Positions 36,452 to 45,312 of a DNA stretch of 64,000 bases are shown here, piece after piece. Position 1 is the first letter of the stretch. Every line of letters starts with the position of its first letter. This DNA comes from Lachnospiraceae bacterium (GTDB lineage Bacteria > Bacillota > Clostridia > Lachnospirales > Lachnospiraceae), in assembly GCA_024698705.1 (NCBI GenBank), contig JAILQX010000001.1, forward strand, positions 1 to 64,000. The letters are read 5' to 3'. The notes under the pieces were generated by a model. It was given only the letters and a program-made list of their open reading frames with translations. It did no database searches and had not been told where the DNA came from. Both the position numbers and the translations under genes were made by a program.

Positions 36452-37729
36452 TTACAGTACTACGACCATCTGATCGTTGTTGATCATGCTTACCTTTGCT
36501 CCGTTTTCACTGTCCGCCGTATCATTTGCGTGGTCACTGACCGCCGGCTGACCCTCACCTTCGGCAAGACTTATGAGATAATCACCCTTGAATGCTTCAA
36601 CATTGATATATCCGTTTTCATCGCTGACAAATACCTCATCGGTCCACCATTCTTCATGGATGAGTTTCTTCATCATCTCGTATGAGGGCTTGATCGTATT
36701 GTCCTTGCGAAGGAAGCCGCTCGGTGCCCCGAGCCATGCTCCGTCCTTGAAGTCCCATGTCGTGATCGCCTCAACAAGCGGATGCTCAAAAAGAATGGTG
36801 TACATCTCTTTCATCTCTGCGGCCTGACGCTCCTCACCCTCGGGTGAAGACGGCCAGTCGGCTACCTGCCAGTCATTCAGATCCTCTATGTATGCCGGCA
36901 TGATGTCGCCGGATATAAGAGTGTTCTCCGTAAAATGTATAGGCAGACCGAAATGCGAAAATCTCTTAAGAACCTCTCTGATCTTATCTGCGCCCCAGTA
37001 TCCCTGGTGCTGATGTGATTGAATACCTATTGCCGAAATAGGTACACCGGCCTCCAGACAGCCGTCGATGAGTATCTCATAGGCAGTTGTCGTATTGAAG
37101 TCATTTATAAGAAGTGTTGCATCGGGATTGCATTCCTTTGCCTTTGCAAATACTTCCTTTATAAGTCCGACTCTGCCCCTGTCCTTGCATATCCTTGTGA
37201 TAGCATTGTCATATTTGTCAAATATGGGCATTATCACAACCTCGTTGATAACGTCCCACATATCGATCACGCCTTTAAATCCGGTAACCTCTCTTTCGAT
37301 CCTTTCAAGCTGCTTTTTTAATATGGTCTTATTGTCATATTTCATCAGCCAGTCTGCGCAGACCGTGTGCCAGCAAAGCGGGTGTCCCTTCACCTTAACA
37401 TCATTGCTGTTCAAAAATTCAGCTGCTTTCATGAGCATCTCGGTATTGGGCTTTCCCTCTTCGGGCTCGAACTGTCCCCAGTAAAAAGGCAATGTTCCGT
37501 AATTGAACACCTCAAGCCATTTCTCAACCGCTTCCTTGCTTGCTTCGTACCACGGTTTATCCTCACCGTTCATGTAAAGCAGTGTATCAAATGCGCCGCA
37601 TCCAAACAAAAACTTATGGTTTGTCTGCTTAACCCTGATCTTTTTCCCCGCTATGGGATTGCCTGCTTTGTCAGTCACCCTTATGACTTTATTGACCTTC
37701 CTGTGATTCAGATTATTATTGTTATCCAT
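36452..37729 (-). CDS. GH10 endo-1,4-beta-xylanase, no signal peptide
   Basis: The 425-residue enzyme has an N-terminal carboxypeptidase-regulatory-like strand region, the (beta/alpha)8 barrel of GH10 and a short beta-rich tail. The catalytic acid Glu163 is in WDVINEVV and the nucleophile Glu268 in IHFTENTLI; KGHPLCWH and IQSHQHQGYW are substrate-site blocks. Absence of a signal sequence implies a cytoplasmic enzyme that cuts imported xylo-oligosaccharides. The start at 37729 (MDNNNN) is chosen for AAGGAG 11 bases upstream. An ATG at 37804 adds 25 residues and has its own AAAGGG at similar distance, so the start is uncertain. It lies downstream of the symporter terminator and has its own promoter region. 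Confidence 0.88.
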   Translation of the reverse strand: MDNNNNLNHRKVNKVIRVTDKAGNPIAGKKIRVKQTNHKFLFGCGAFDTLLYMNGEDKPWYEASKEAVEKWLEVFNYGTLPFYWGQFEPEEGKPNTEMLMKAAEFLNSNDVKVKGHPLCWHTVCADWLMKYDNKTILKKQLERIEREVTGFKGVIDMWDVINEVVIMPIFDKYDNAITRICKDRGRVGLIKEVFAKAKECNPDATLLINDFNTTTAYEILIDGCLEAGVPISAIGIQSHQHQGYWGADKIREVLKRFSHFGLPIHFTENTLISGDIMPAYIEDLNDWQVADWPSSPEGEERQAAEMKEMYTILFEHPLVEAITTWDFKDGAWLGAPSGFLRKDNTIKPSYEMMKKLIHEEWWTDEVFVSDENGYINVEAFKGDYLISLAEGEGQPAVSDHANDTADSENGAKVSMINNDQMVVVL

Positions 37730-37907
37730 CCTGCGAATTTCTCCTTGATCCATTTTTGCTTTTCGATATGCCCGGACTGTAATGCCTTTAACCTTTACGA
37801 ACATTAACGGGCATACCCTTTCAACTATATAATAATCATACTATTTTTTCATACCGCATGTATATGTTAAAAATAATCCTTTTTCACACAATTATCGCCC
37901 GGCAAAT

Positions 37908-37935
37908 AAAAAAGGGCCCCGAACCGGGGCCCCGT
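37908..37935 (-). terminator. strong intrinsic terminator after the symporter
   Basis: GGGGCCCCGGTTCGGGGCCC folds into a GC-rich hairpin with a short loop, and six T follow on the minus strand. It lies 14 bp after the symporter stop. Confidence 0.9.
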
Positions 37936-37949
37936 AAAGCTATGCCATA

Positions 37950-39494
37950 TTACTGTTCTTTCTTCTCGTCATCTACGATAAGCATGGTCTTTGTGATGCT
38001 GACCTTCTCTTCGTAGCAGGCAAATATCTCACCGACTTTTTCTTTGTCCATCTTGGGTGTGATGAGTGAAACAACAAATACAACAACAAATCCTATCGAC
38101 ATTGCAAATGCACCTGCCGTTATAGACGAGCTGAACATCTTGAAGAACATGTTTGAAACGGTTATTCCGACACCTGAGATAAAACCGGCCCAGACACCGA
38201 GTTTTGTTGTTCCTCTCCAGTAAAGACCGAGAAGGAAAGGAGCAAGGAATGCACCTGCAAGTGCGCCCCATGATATACCCATAAGCTGTGCGATGAATGC
38301 GGGAGGATTAAGGGCAAGTACTACTGAGATGATCACGAAAAGTATGATCCACACTCTCATCCATAATATCTGTGTCTTCTCCTTCATATCCTTTACGAGG
38401 TTGCCCTTGATAAGGTCAAGTGTAAGTGTTGAAGAAGATGTAAGTACAAGTGATGAAAGCGTTGACATTGATGCCGAAAGTACAAGCACGATTATAAGGC
38501 CCATAAGTATATCTGGCACATTTGAAAGCATTGTGGGAACGATCGTATCAAATGCGATCGAACCGTCAGCCTTGTATATCGCAGGACCGTCGAACAGTCT
38601 TCCGAAACCTCCGAGGAAATAGCAACCGCCGGCGATTATTATCGCAAATATCGTGGAAATGATGGTTCCCTTTGCTATATCGGCTTCCGACTTGATAGCG
38701 TAGAATTTCTGAACCATCTGCGGAAGTCCCCATGTTCCGAGTGATGTAAGAACGATAACACTGAAAAGTCCCATAAGGTCAGGTCCGAAGAATGAAGCAT
38801 ATACACCGGGCTGTGCATTGCCGAGTACATTTGTACCTTCTATCTGTGAAAGTCTGAATACCGCTTCCGTAAGACCGCCCTGACTGTTGAGTACAGCAGC
38901 AATGACAGCAACGATACCGATCAGCATGATGATACCCTGTATGAAATCGTTGATCGCCGTTGCCATGTATCCTCCGAGGATAACATATGCGGCTGTAAGG
39001 AGTGCCATCACGATCACGCATACCTGATAAGGAACATTGAAAGCCATTCCGAACAGTGATGATAAACCGTTGTAGATACTTGCCGTATAAGGAACAAGGA
39101 ATACAAAAACGATTATCGAAGCAACTATCTTTAAGCTCTTTGATTCAAATCTCTTCTCAAAGAACTGCGGCATCGTGGCGCTGTGAAGATGCTTGGTCAT
39201 GATACGTGTTCTCTTGCCGAGGACGAGCCATGCGAGCAAAGATCCGATAACCGCATTTCCGATACCGATCCATGTACTTGAAAGGCCGAACTTCCAGCCG
39301 AACTGACCTGCATATCCTATGAATACAACTGCAGAAAAATAACTCGTACCATATGCAAATGCAGTCATCCAGGGGCCTACGTTCCTGCCACCCAATACGA
39401 AACCGCTTACATCGGTTGCATGTTTTTTACAGTAAATGCCCACGCCGAACATTACTATAAAGAAAATGATCAACAATAGAATTTTGATAAGCAT
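37950..39494 (-). CDS. sodium:solute symporter (SSS family)
   Basis: The 514-residue protein has about 13 helices with SSS hallmarks: VSGFVLGGRNVGPWMTAFAYG early, then GTSYFSAVVFIGYAG, FFEKRFES, and a Na-site region SMSTLSSLVLTSSSTL. The family carries sugars, amino acids or carboxylates with Na+. Next to xylanase and xylosidase genes, uptake of a xylan-derived sugar or xylo-oligosaccharide is likely. Transcription appears controlled by a promoter just upstream with a 26-bp palindrome below the -10. Confidence 0.85.
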   Translation of the reverse strand: MLIKILLLIIFFIVMFGVGIYCKKHATDVSGFVLGGRNVGPWMTAFAYGTSYFSAVVFIGYAGQFGWKFGLSSTWIGIGNAVIGSLLAWLVLGKRTRIMTKHLHSATMPQFFEKRFESKSLKIVASIIVFVFLVPYTASIYNGLSSLFGMAFNVPYQVCVIVMALLTAAYVILGGYMATAINDFIQGIIMLIGIVAVIAAVLNSQGGLTEAVFRLSQIEGTNVLGNAQPGVYASFFGPDLMGLFSVIVLTSLGTWGLPQMVQKFYAIKSEADIAKGTIISTIFAIIIAGGCYFLGGFGRLFDGPAIYKADGSIAFDTIVPTMLSNVPDILMGLIIVLVLSASMSTLSSLVLTSSSTLTLDLIKGNLVKDMKEKTQILWMRVWIILFVIISVVLALNPPAFIAQLMGISWGALAGAFLAPFLLGLYWRGTTKLGVWAGFISGVGITVSNMFFKMFSSSITAGAFAMSIGFVVVFVVSLITPKMDKEKVGEIFACYEEKVSITKTMLIVDDEKKEQ

Positions 39495-39518
39495 AAATAA
39501 ACTTCCTTTCTTATTTCC

Positions 39519-39544
39519 ACGTTGAAGCGTCGACGCTTCAACGT
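39519..39544. promoter_or_regulatory. 26-bp perfect palindrome (operator) upstream of the symporter
   Basis: The dyad has the 13-base arm ACGTTGAAGCGTC and centres between 39531 and 39532. It lies directly downstream of the -10 and 25 bp before the start codon, the usual position for a repressor such as a LacI-type sugar regulator. No regulator gene is adjacent. Confidence 0.7.
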
Positions 39545-39550
39545 AGTAAA

Positions 39551-39579
39551 GTCTAACACGTAAGATATGAGGTTGTCAA
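39551..39579 (-). promoter_or_regulatory. sigma-A promoter for the symporter
   Basis: TTGACA (39574-39579) and TTAGAC (39551-39556) with 17-bp spacing on the minus strand. The -35 lies inside the hairpin GAGGTTGTC...GACAACCTC (39570-39600) at the end of hflX. Confidence 0.65.
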
Positions 39580-39599
39580 CCTTATTTTATCGACAACCT

Positions 39600-40883
39600 C
39601 TAAATTATCATTTCCTTATATTTGGTACGGATATAGTCAGACACCTCAGCCTTGATATAGAGCCCCTCCGGCCTGTATTCTCTCTCGAGAACAGTGGCTT
39701 TTTCACTCAGTTCACCGGCCACGGCTCCGTGTGCATAATCGATCATGAATTCAGCTGTTTTATTTCCGCCGTAAAGTCTTCTCTGGATAAGATCGACCAG
39801 TTCATCTATTCCTTGTCCCACACCTGCTGCGATATATATCCTGTCTGCCGTTTCCTTAACCGTGAACTTCTGTCCTGTCTTGCCTTGGCTGCTGTCAACG
39901 TTATCCTCGAGTTTGTCGCATTTGTTCATAACATATATACGCGGGATGGTCTCAGCGCCAAGTTCCCTTATCGTTTCATCGGTCACTCTCATCTGCTCCG
40001 TGTGGCGTTCATCGGAAACATCCACAACCTCGAGCAAAAGGTCCGCATACTTTATCTCATCCAATGTGGATCTGAATGCTTTTATCAATGCATGCGGAAG
40101 CTTATCCAGAAAGCCTACCGTATCGGATAACAGGAAATCCTTTTTGCTGACCGTTTCTATCCTTCTGACGGATGTATCGAGAGTGGCGAACAGCATGTCC
40201 TTTTCAAAGACCTGCTTCTCTTCCTCCCTGTTGCTCATGGCTAAAAGCCTGTTCATGATGGTGGATTTACCCGCGTTGGTATATCCCACGAGTGCCACAA
40301 GCGGAAGTTCCTTGTCGGAACGTTTTCTCCTCTGTATATCCCTGTCATGCTCTATCGCTTCAAGCTCGCGTCTCAGCTCGGCATTTCTCTTCTGTATCCA
40401 TCTTCTGTCCAGCTCAAGCTGCGTCTCGCCTATACCCCTGTTGCTCGAGCTTCCGCTGCTGCCGCCCTGTCGTCCTATGGCTTCCCACATTCCGATAAGT
40501 CTGGGCATCATGTACTGCAGCTTTGCGGATTCCACCTGAAGCTTTGCTTCCCTGGTACGGGCTCTTTTTGAAAATATCTCCAGTATGAGTCCTGTCCTGT
40601 CGAGTATCCTCGCTTTGATGTTCTTTTGAAGATTCTTAAGTTGTACCGGTGATAATGTATCCTCAAAGATACAGCAGTCTATCTCCTGCTTCACCTCTAT
40701 ATCGCATATCTCTTCCACCTTGCCTCTGCCTATATAGGTCGCCGCTATCGGATGAGCAAGGTTCTGTGTGAGAATGCTGACCACTTCGAACTCACATGCT
40801 TCGGCAAGATTTTTCAGTTCCTCCATGGAACTGTCAAAATCCTTATCACCGATGTTAAGTCCCACAAGCAGAGCTCTGTCCAT
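39600..40883 (-). CDS. hflX: HflX ribosome-splitting GTPase
   Basis: The 427-residue protein has the N-terminal HflX domain, the Gly-rich segment RQGGSSGSSSNRGIGETQLELDRR, and a TrmE-Era-Bms1-type GTPase domain: P-loop ALVGYTNAGKST, FATLDTSVRR, LLSDTVGFLDKLP and VMNKCDK. HflX binds the 50S subunit and rescues or splits stalled or hibernating ribosomes. It is the last gene of the folA-thyA group (6 bp after folA). Its stop is at the edge of a hairpin whose other arm overlaps the symporter promoter. Confidence 0.93.
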   Translation of the reverse strand: MDRALLVGLNIGDKDFDSSMEELKNLAEACEFEVVSILTQNLAHPIAATYIGRGKVEEICDIEVKQEIDCCIFEDTLSPVQLKNLQKNIKARILDRTGLILEIFSKRARTREAKLQVESAKLQYMMPRLIGMWEAIGRQGGSSGSSSNRGIGETQLELDRRWIQKRNAELRRELEAIEHDRDIQRRKRSDKELPLVALVGYTNAGKSTIMNRLLAMSNREEEKQVFEKDMLFATLDTSVRRIETVSKKDFLLSDTVGFLDKLPHALIKAFRSTLDEIKYADLLLEVVDVSDERHTEQMRVTDETIRELGAETIPRIYVMNKCDKLEDNVDSSQGKTGQKFTVKETADRIYIAAGVGQGIDELVDLIQRRLYGGNKTAEFMIDYAHGAVAGELSEKATVLEREYRPEGLYIKAEVSDYIRTKYKEMII

Positions 40884-40889
40884 ATATTT

Positions 40890-41378
40890 TCACTTTCTGC
40901 TGTATTTTATAAATTCATAGGTCACGTCAAAATAAACCTGTTCATCGCTCTCTGCCGTGATCTCCCATGCGTCGTCATCATCAAGATCCATGAAAAATGC
41001 ATCCGCATCATAGGACCTGTCTATCTTTGTCACATGAACCGTATTCACATAAGGCAACAGCTGCCTGTAGACCGATTCTCCGCCTATGATGTAGATGTCA
41101 TCACTGTCATACTTTTCAAGTTCTTTCAAAAGTTCTTCTATACTGTGGACAACACTTGCATCCTTTACCGTCAGATCATTGTTGCCTGACAGGATGATAT
41201 TGGTCCTCTGCGCAAGAGGCTGTTTCCCGGGAAATGAATCCAGTGTCTTTCTTCCGTACACCACAACCTTTCCCGCGGTCTCCGCACGCATCATTTTCTG
41301 ATCCGCCGGGATATTTATAAGAGGCCGTCCCTTATGACCGATGGCCCAATTGGAATCGGCTGCCACTATCATGTTCAT
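40890..41378 (-). CDS. folA: dihydrofolate reductase
   Basis: The 162-residue enzyme reduces dihydrofolate with NADPH. The N-terminal MIVAADSNWAIGHKGRPL, the VVYGRKTLDSFPGKQPL block with Thr-rich substrate loop, and IYIIGGESVYRQLLP are characteristic. It follows thyA, which makes dihydrofolate as by-product, so coexpression is natural. The RBS AAGAGGAA lies inside one copy of the tandem repeat at 41387-41431. Confidence 0.93.
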   Translation of the reverse strand: MNMIVAADSNWAIGHKGRPLINIPADQKMMRAETAGKVVVYGRKTLDSFPGKQPLAQRTNIILSGNNDLTVKDASVVHSIEELLKELEKYDSDDIYIIGGESVYRQLLPYVNTVHVTKIDRSYDADAFFMDLDDDDAWEITAESDEQVYFDVTYEFIKYSRK

Positions 41379-41386
41379 TGTATCTA

Positions 41387-41431
41387 TTCCTCTTATCCGG
41401 ACTGTGTTTTTTCCTCTTATCCGGACTGTGT
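41387..41431. repeat. 24-bp tandem repeat in the thyA-folA gap
   Basis: The 21-base block TTCCTCTTATCCGGACTGTGT occurs at 41387 and again at 41411, identical in both copies with period 24. On the minus strand each copy includes AGAGGAA, so the RBS of folA is duplicated. Confidence 0.9.
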
Positions 41432-41432
41432 A

Positions 41433-42281
41433 TCAGATAGCGATGGGTATATTCTCTATCTGCTCACCGTATACGTAATTCTCGACCGATACGTCATTTC
41501 TCGTGAAATCATAGAAATTATGCACATCCGGATTCAATGTAAACTTCGGTGCATCGTATTGCGGTCTTGTGATCAGCTCTTTGATTATATCCACATGTCT
41601 GTCGTAAATATGCGCGTCGGCAATGACATGAACGAATTCTCCGACATACATATCGCATTCCCTTGCGAGCATATGAATGAGCACAGCATACTGGACCACG
41701 TTCCAGTTATTGGCCGCAAGTACATCCTGCGAACGCTGATTAAGGATGGCATTTAACGTGAGCTTATCCTCTCCGGGGCGTTGGGTCACATTAAACGTCA
41801 TGCTGTATGCACAGGGATAAAGGTTCATCTCATGAAGATCCTGATGTACATAGATGTTGGTCATGATACGCCTTGAGAAAGGATTGTTCTTCAGATCGTA
41901 TATGACCCTGTCTACCTGGTCCATCATGCCTTCCTTGTAGACATGCTTAACCCCGAGCTGATAGCCGTAGGCCTTTCCTATGGAACCGTCCTCATCGGCC
42001 CATTCATCCCAGATATGGCTGTGAAGGTCGTGGATATTGTTGGACTTCTGCTGCCAGATCCACAGTATCTCATCCGTAGCCGATTTGAGTGCGGTCCTCC
42101 TCAAGGTGAGAAGAGGAAATTCCTCTCTCAGATCATACCTGTTCACCACACCGAATTTCTTTATCGTATAAGCCGGTGTTCCGTCGGGCCAGTGAGGTCT
42201 TACCTTCTCGCCTTCGGTACTTGTACCGTTTTCCAATATATCCTTGCACATGTTGACAAATACTCTGTCAGCATAACTCAT
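41433..42281 (-). CDS. thyA: thymidylate synthase
   Basis: The 282-residue enzyme methylates dUMP with methylenetetrahydrofolate. The catalytic Cys is in LYPCAYSMTF, the phosphate-binding Arg in LNQRSQDVLAANNWN, and DAHIYDRHVD matches the substrate Tyr/His region. The start at 42281 has GGAGGAAATG; a longer frame to 42434 lacks an RBS. It is followed by folA and preceded by the beta-CASP hydrolase gene with a 28-bp gap. Confidence 0.93.
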   Translation of the reverse strand: MSYADRVFVNMCKDILENGTSTEGEKVRPHWPDGTPAYTIKKFGVVNRYDLREEFPLLTLRRTALKSATDEILWIWQQKSNNIHDLHSHIWDEWADEDGSIGKAYGYQLGVKHVYKEGMMDQVDRVIYDLKNNPFSRRIMTNIYVHQDLHEMNLYPCAYSMTFNVTQRPGEDKLTLNAILNQRSQDVLAANNWNVVQYAVLIHMLARECDMYVGEFVHVIADAHIYDRHVDIIKELITRPQYDAPKFTLNPDVHNFYDFTRNDVSVENYVYGEQIENIPIAI

Positions 42282-42309
42282 ATCATTTCCTCCAGATACC
42301 GATTTTCTT

Positions 42310-43920
42310 TTACAGATTGCGATCCCACTTATCACACAATGAGTTGATCTGATCCGCAAATTTTCCGAGGTCCTTGTTTGCCATACCTTCGCATTTTTTG
42401 ATAACACCGATAAGTCTCTGGCCTGCCTCGACAAGACGGTTGAATACGTTGCTGATAGGCTTGCTCCTCTTTGCAGCCACGATCCTTACCGGACTTGCCT
42501 CATAATCAAATGTATTGTTTATCAGATCGAATTTTGTTCCGCTGTAGGGTGCATATGCATCCAGATCGCACTCATCTATCAGCGTCTGTGCGAACTGTTC
42601 GCAGACGCTGTCTTCACCGTGAACGACAAATACTCTTGTCGGACGGTTCTCAAATCCGCCTATCCATCCGAGCAATCCTTCCCTGTCGGCATGTCCGCTT
42701 ATTCCTGCAAGCTGCTTTATCTCGGCCCTTACCTCGATCGGTTCACCGAAAAGCCTCACTTCATCGGTGCCGTCGACCAATGCCCTTCCGAGGGTTCCTA
42801 TGGCCTGATAACCAACGAAAAGAATGGTACATTCCTGTCTCCAGAGGTTGTGCTTCAAGTGATGTCTGATCCTTCCTGCTTCACACATACCAGATGCCGA
42901 AAGGATGACCTTCGGTGTCATGTCGAAGTTTATGGCCTTGGATTCATCGGATGTGATAGAAAGGTTCAGTCCCGGGAAAGTGATCGGATTGATACCTTTT
43001 CTCAGCAATTCGGTCGCTTCCTCGTCATAGCATTCGGTACTGTTCTTTAGGAACACGCCGGTAGCTTCAACCGCCAGAGGGCTGTCGACATATACCGGAA
43101 AATCCTGAAAATCCGGAATAAGCTTCTTCTCTTTTATCTGACGCAGAAAATAAAGCATTTCCTGCGTACGTCCTACAGCAAATGAAGGGATGACTACATT
43201 GCCTCCTCTGCTGAATGTTTCCTGTATGATACCTGCCAGTTCACCCACGTAATCCGGTTTTTCTTTGGAATGAAGCCTGTCACCGTAGGTTGATTCCATA
43301 ACTACGTAGTCAGCTTCTCTTGTGGCTATGGGATCTCTTAAGATGGGCTGGTTTGTATTTCCTATATCACCTGAAAATACGATCTTTTTCTCGGTGCCGT
43401 TTTCCTTTAACCAGATCTCGATGCTGGCAGAACCGAGCAGATGTCCGACATCCGTAAATCTTACGGTGATGCCCTCGCAGACATTTATCATCGTGTCATA
43501 TTTGCACGGAACGAGTCTCTTTATCGCACCGTCCGCATCTTCCATCTTATATAAAGGTTCCTGATACTGGACTTCGCTGCTTCTTTTTGCTTTTCTGCTT
43601 CTCCATTCAGCTTCCTGCATCTGTATGTGAGCACAGTCACGGAGCATGATGCTGCACAGATCGGCGCTTGCTTCGGTCGTGAGTATCTGTCCCCTGAAGC
43701 CCTTTGCATATAACAGGGGCAGCATTCCCGAATGGTCTACGTGAGCATGTGTCAGGAATACATAATCGATCAAAGGTGCTTCCACCGGCAGCGGTACGTT
43801 CTCAAAGACATTTATGCCTTGCTCCATACCGTAATCCACCAGAATGTGTTTCCCGCACGCCTCCAGATAGTGACAGCTTCCTGTAACCTCGTGGTCCGCA
43901 CCGACAAAAATCAGTTTCAT
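42310..43920 (-). CDS. MBL-fold/beta-CASP RNA metallo-hydrolase (YsgF/CPSF73-like)
   Basis: The 536-residue protein has the metallo-beta-lactamase motif THAHVDHSG (zinc ligands), VVMESTYGDRLH, the beta-CASP insertion with VVIPSFAVGRTQE and the late motifs SASGMCEAGRIRHHLKH and QLAGISGHADREGL. Proteins of this type are endo- or exoribonucleases that resemble CPSF-73. A C-terminal helical tail (about 460-536) follows. It precedes thyA in the same direction, a pairing I cannot explain. Confidence 0.85.
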   Translation of the reverse strand: MKLIFVGADHEVTGSCHYLEACGKHILVDYGMEQGINVFENVPLPVEAPLIDYVFLTHAHVDHSGMLPLLYAKGFRGQILTTEASADLCSIMLRDCAHIQMQEAEWRSRKAKRSSEVQYQEPLYKMEDADGAIKRLVPCKYDTMINVCEGITVRFTDVGHLLGSASIEIWLKENGTEKKIVFSGDIGNTNQPILRDPIATREADYVVMESTYGDRLHSKEKPDYVGELAGIIQETFSRGGNVVIPSFAVGRTQEMLYFLRQIKEKKLIPDFQDFPVYVDSPLAVEATGVFLKNSTECYDEEATELLRKGINPITFPGLNLSITSDESKAINFDMTPKVILSASGMCEAGRIRHHLKHNLWRQECTILFVGYQAIGTLGRALVDGTDEVRLFGEPIEVRAEIKQLAGISGHADREGLLGWIGGFENRPTRVFVVHGEDSVCEQFAQTLIDECDLDAYAPYSGTKFDLINNTFDYEASPVRIVAAKRSKPISNVFNRLVEAGQRLIGVIKKCEGMANKDLGKFADQINSLCDKWDRNL

Positions 43921-43964
43921 AAGTTACACCTCTCTTATTTTATAATTTATTATCCCCAAACCCG

Positions 43965-44726
43965 TTATATACGGATATCTATCTTTGATCTTTCTTCGTC
44001 TGTTTCGTGCTCTCCGTTCACGGCCCGCCCGGCTCTTATACCGTCGAGATAGAATTCGGTAAGAGTGAGTTTAAAGTAGGGATGCACAAAGAAGGCTCCG
44101 ATACCAAAGCTTATGAGAACCACAAGCCATAACGGGATAAAGCTTGCTAAGATCCTCAGAAGTTCTTTTTTTCTGCCTCTCATCAGATCCCTGCTCTTTT
44201 TAAATGCCTGCATCACCTTAAGCTCCGGAAAATCATGCATTATCATGATGACAAGAGCATAATTGAGATAAAATATCAGGCATACAAGTCCCGCGAGTAT
44301 CATTGATCCCACTTCGATAAAAATACTGTTGGCTCCCACTCCTTTGAGCAATACCGTCGCTTCGGACGAAATGAAAAATGAACCGGCTATGACTGTCAGA
44401 AAGATCAGCCTCCAGCCTATCGCCGAATCCGCTCTGGTCTTAAAGGCCCTGAAGAGATCAAATGAACTGGCCTGCCTGCCTGTCGCGATCTCCATATAGA
44501 TCTGCTGTTCTCCGAATACGAATATCCCTTCTATCAATGCAAATACAAACATCATGAGCATGTAAATATTGCTGTACATCGGTGCGGACAATGCCGAAAC
44601 ATTGGTAGCCGTAAAGACAAACAGCCTAATAAACAGAAAGGCACCTATAGCGGTGCCGTATCTTCCTAGCATTTTATCACGGGATATATCTTTTATCTCT
44701 GCCAAAGATTTGTAATTCATATGCAT
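43965..44726 (-). CDS. DUF975-family membrane protein
   Basis: A 253-residue polytopic protein that begins MHMNYKSLAEIKDISRDKMLGRY, the N-terminal signature of DUF975 proteins, with five or six helices and a GRKKELLRILASFIPLWLVV block near the end. Function unknown. The start at 44726 has GAGGAG seven bases upstream; a GTG five codons earlier overlaps the RBS. It follows the HEGQH protein gene by 21 bp. Confidence 0.75.
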   Translation of the reverse strand: MHMNYKSLAEIKDISRDKMLGRYGTAIGAFLFIRLFVFTATNVSALSAPMYSNIYMLMMFVFALIEGIFVFGEQQIYMEIATGRQASSFDLFRAFKTRADSAIGWRLIFLTVIAGSFFISSEATVLLKGVGANSIFIEVGSMILAGLVCLIFYLNYALVIMIMHDFPELKVMQAFKKSRDLMRGRKKELLRILASFIPLWLVVLISFGIGAFFVHPYFKLTLTEFYLDGIRAGRAVNGEHETDEERSKIDIRI

Positions 44727-44747
44727 GTATCTTCTCCTCACAGAAGT

Positions 44748-45281
44748 TTATGCACCGGCGCTGAAATTCATGCCGCTGAGTAAGCCTTTGTCCCTGTTTT
44801 TCATATTTTCGATGTAAGGATTCTTCTCATTGCTGTACTTGATCTTGGTCGTTGTCAGTCCGCCGGAAACGTAGACACGTCCGCACTCCGGACAGACCGA
44901 AGTATGTATGGCCACAGAAGCCTGCAATACCTTACCGTTGTTCATGGCTGCCTTCTTATAAGCATTGCTCACATGCTGTCCTTCATGAGCACGTACCGCA
45001 GCGCCTGCCGCAGTCGGACTGATATGCTGTGCCGTCTGAAATGAAACGTTGCATTCATCAGATCCGTCCTGATACTTTCTTTCCTTGCAGGTCTGGCATT
45101 CTGCCGGTGAAGATCTTCTTCCCGGATGTACCTGCGTATCCTCTCCGGGATTGACTATGGCTGCCCTGCCTGTATCACCTGCTCCGGAAGTTGCCGCAGA
45201 ACCGCCAACGGTAAAGCCTGTACCGACAATACCCTGATAAGCCGCATAATCTGCTCCGTATCCTATACCCGATAATGACAT
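44748..45281 (-). CDS. SprA-like putative metallopeptidase with Cys pairs
   Basis: The 177-residue protein has a Gly/Ala-rich N-terminus, a CxxC...C cluster (62, 65, 77), the zinc motif HEGQH (99-103) inside VRAHEGQHVSNAY and a second CxxC (130, 133). This fits the SprA-related putative metallopeptidase family, whose members carry a conserved HExxH. The Cys pairs could hold a second, structural zinc. No signal peptide is seen, so it is cytoplasmic or exported by an unusual route. The RBS AAAGGAGG is excellent. It may be cotranscribed with the two small membrane genes beside it. Confidence 0.7.
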   Translation of the reverse strand: MSLSGIGYGADYAAYQGIVGTGFTVGGSAATSGAGDTGRAAIVNPGEDTQVHPGRRSSPAECQTCKERKYQDGSDECNVSFQTAQHISPTAAGAAVRAHEGQHVSNAYKKAAMNNGKVLQASVAIHTSVCPECGRVYVSGGLTTTKIKYSNEKNPYIENMKNRDKGLLSGMNFSAGA

Positions 45282-45312
45282 GGCAACCTCCTTTCAGCGA
45301 AAGTTGGATCCT

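Noticed and set aside
39862..40539. Long plus-strand frame (225 codons) opposite hflX
   Set aside because: Ser/Leu-rich composition is the mirror of the hflX codons. The GTPase motifs on the minus strand decide the real gene.
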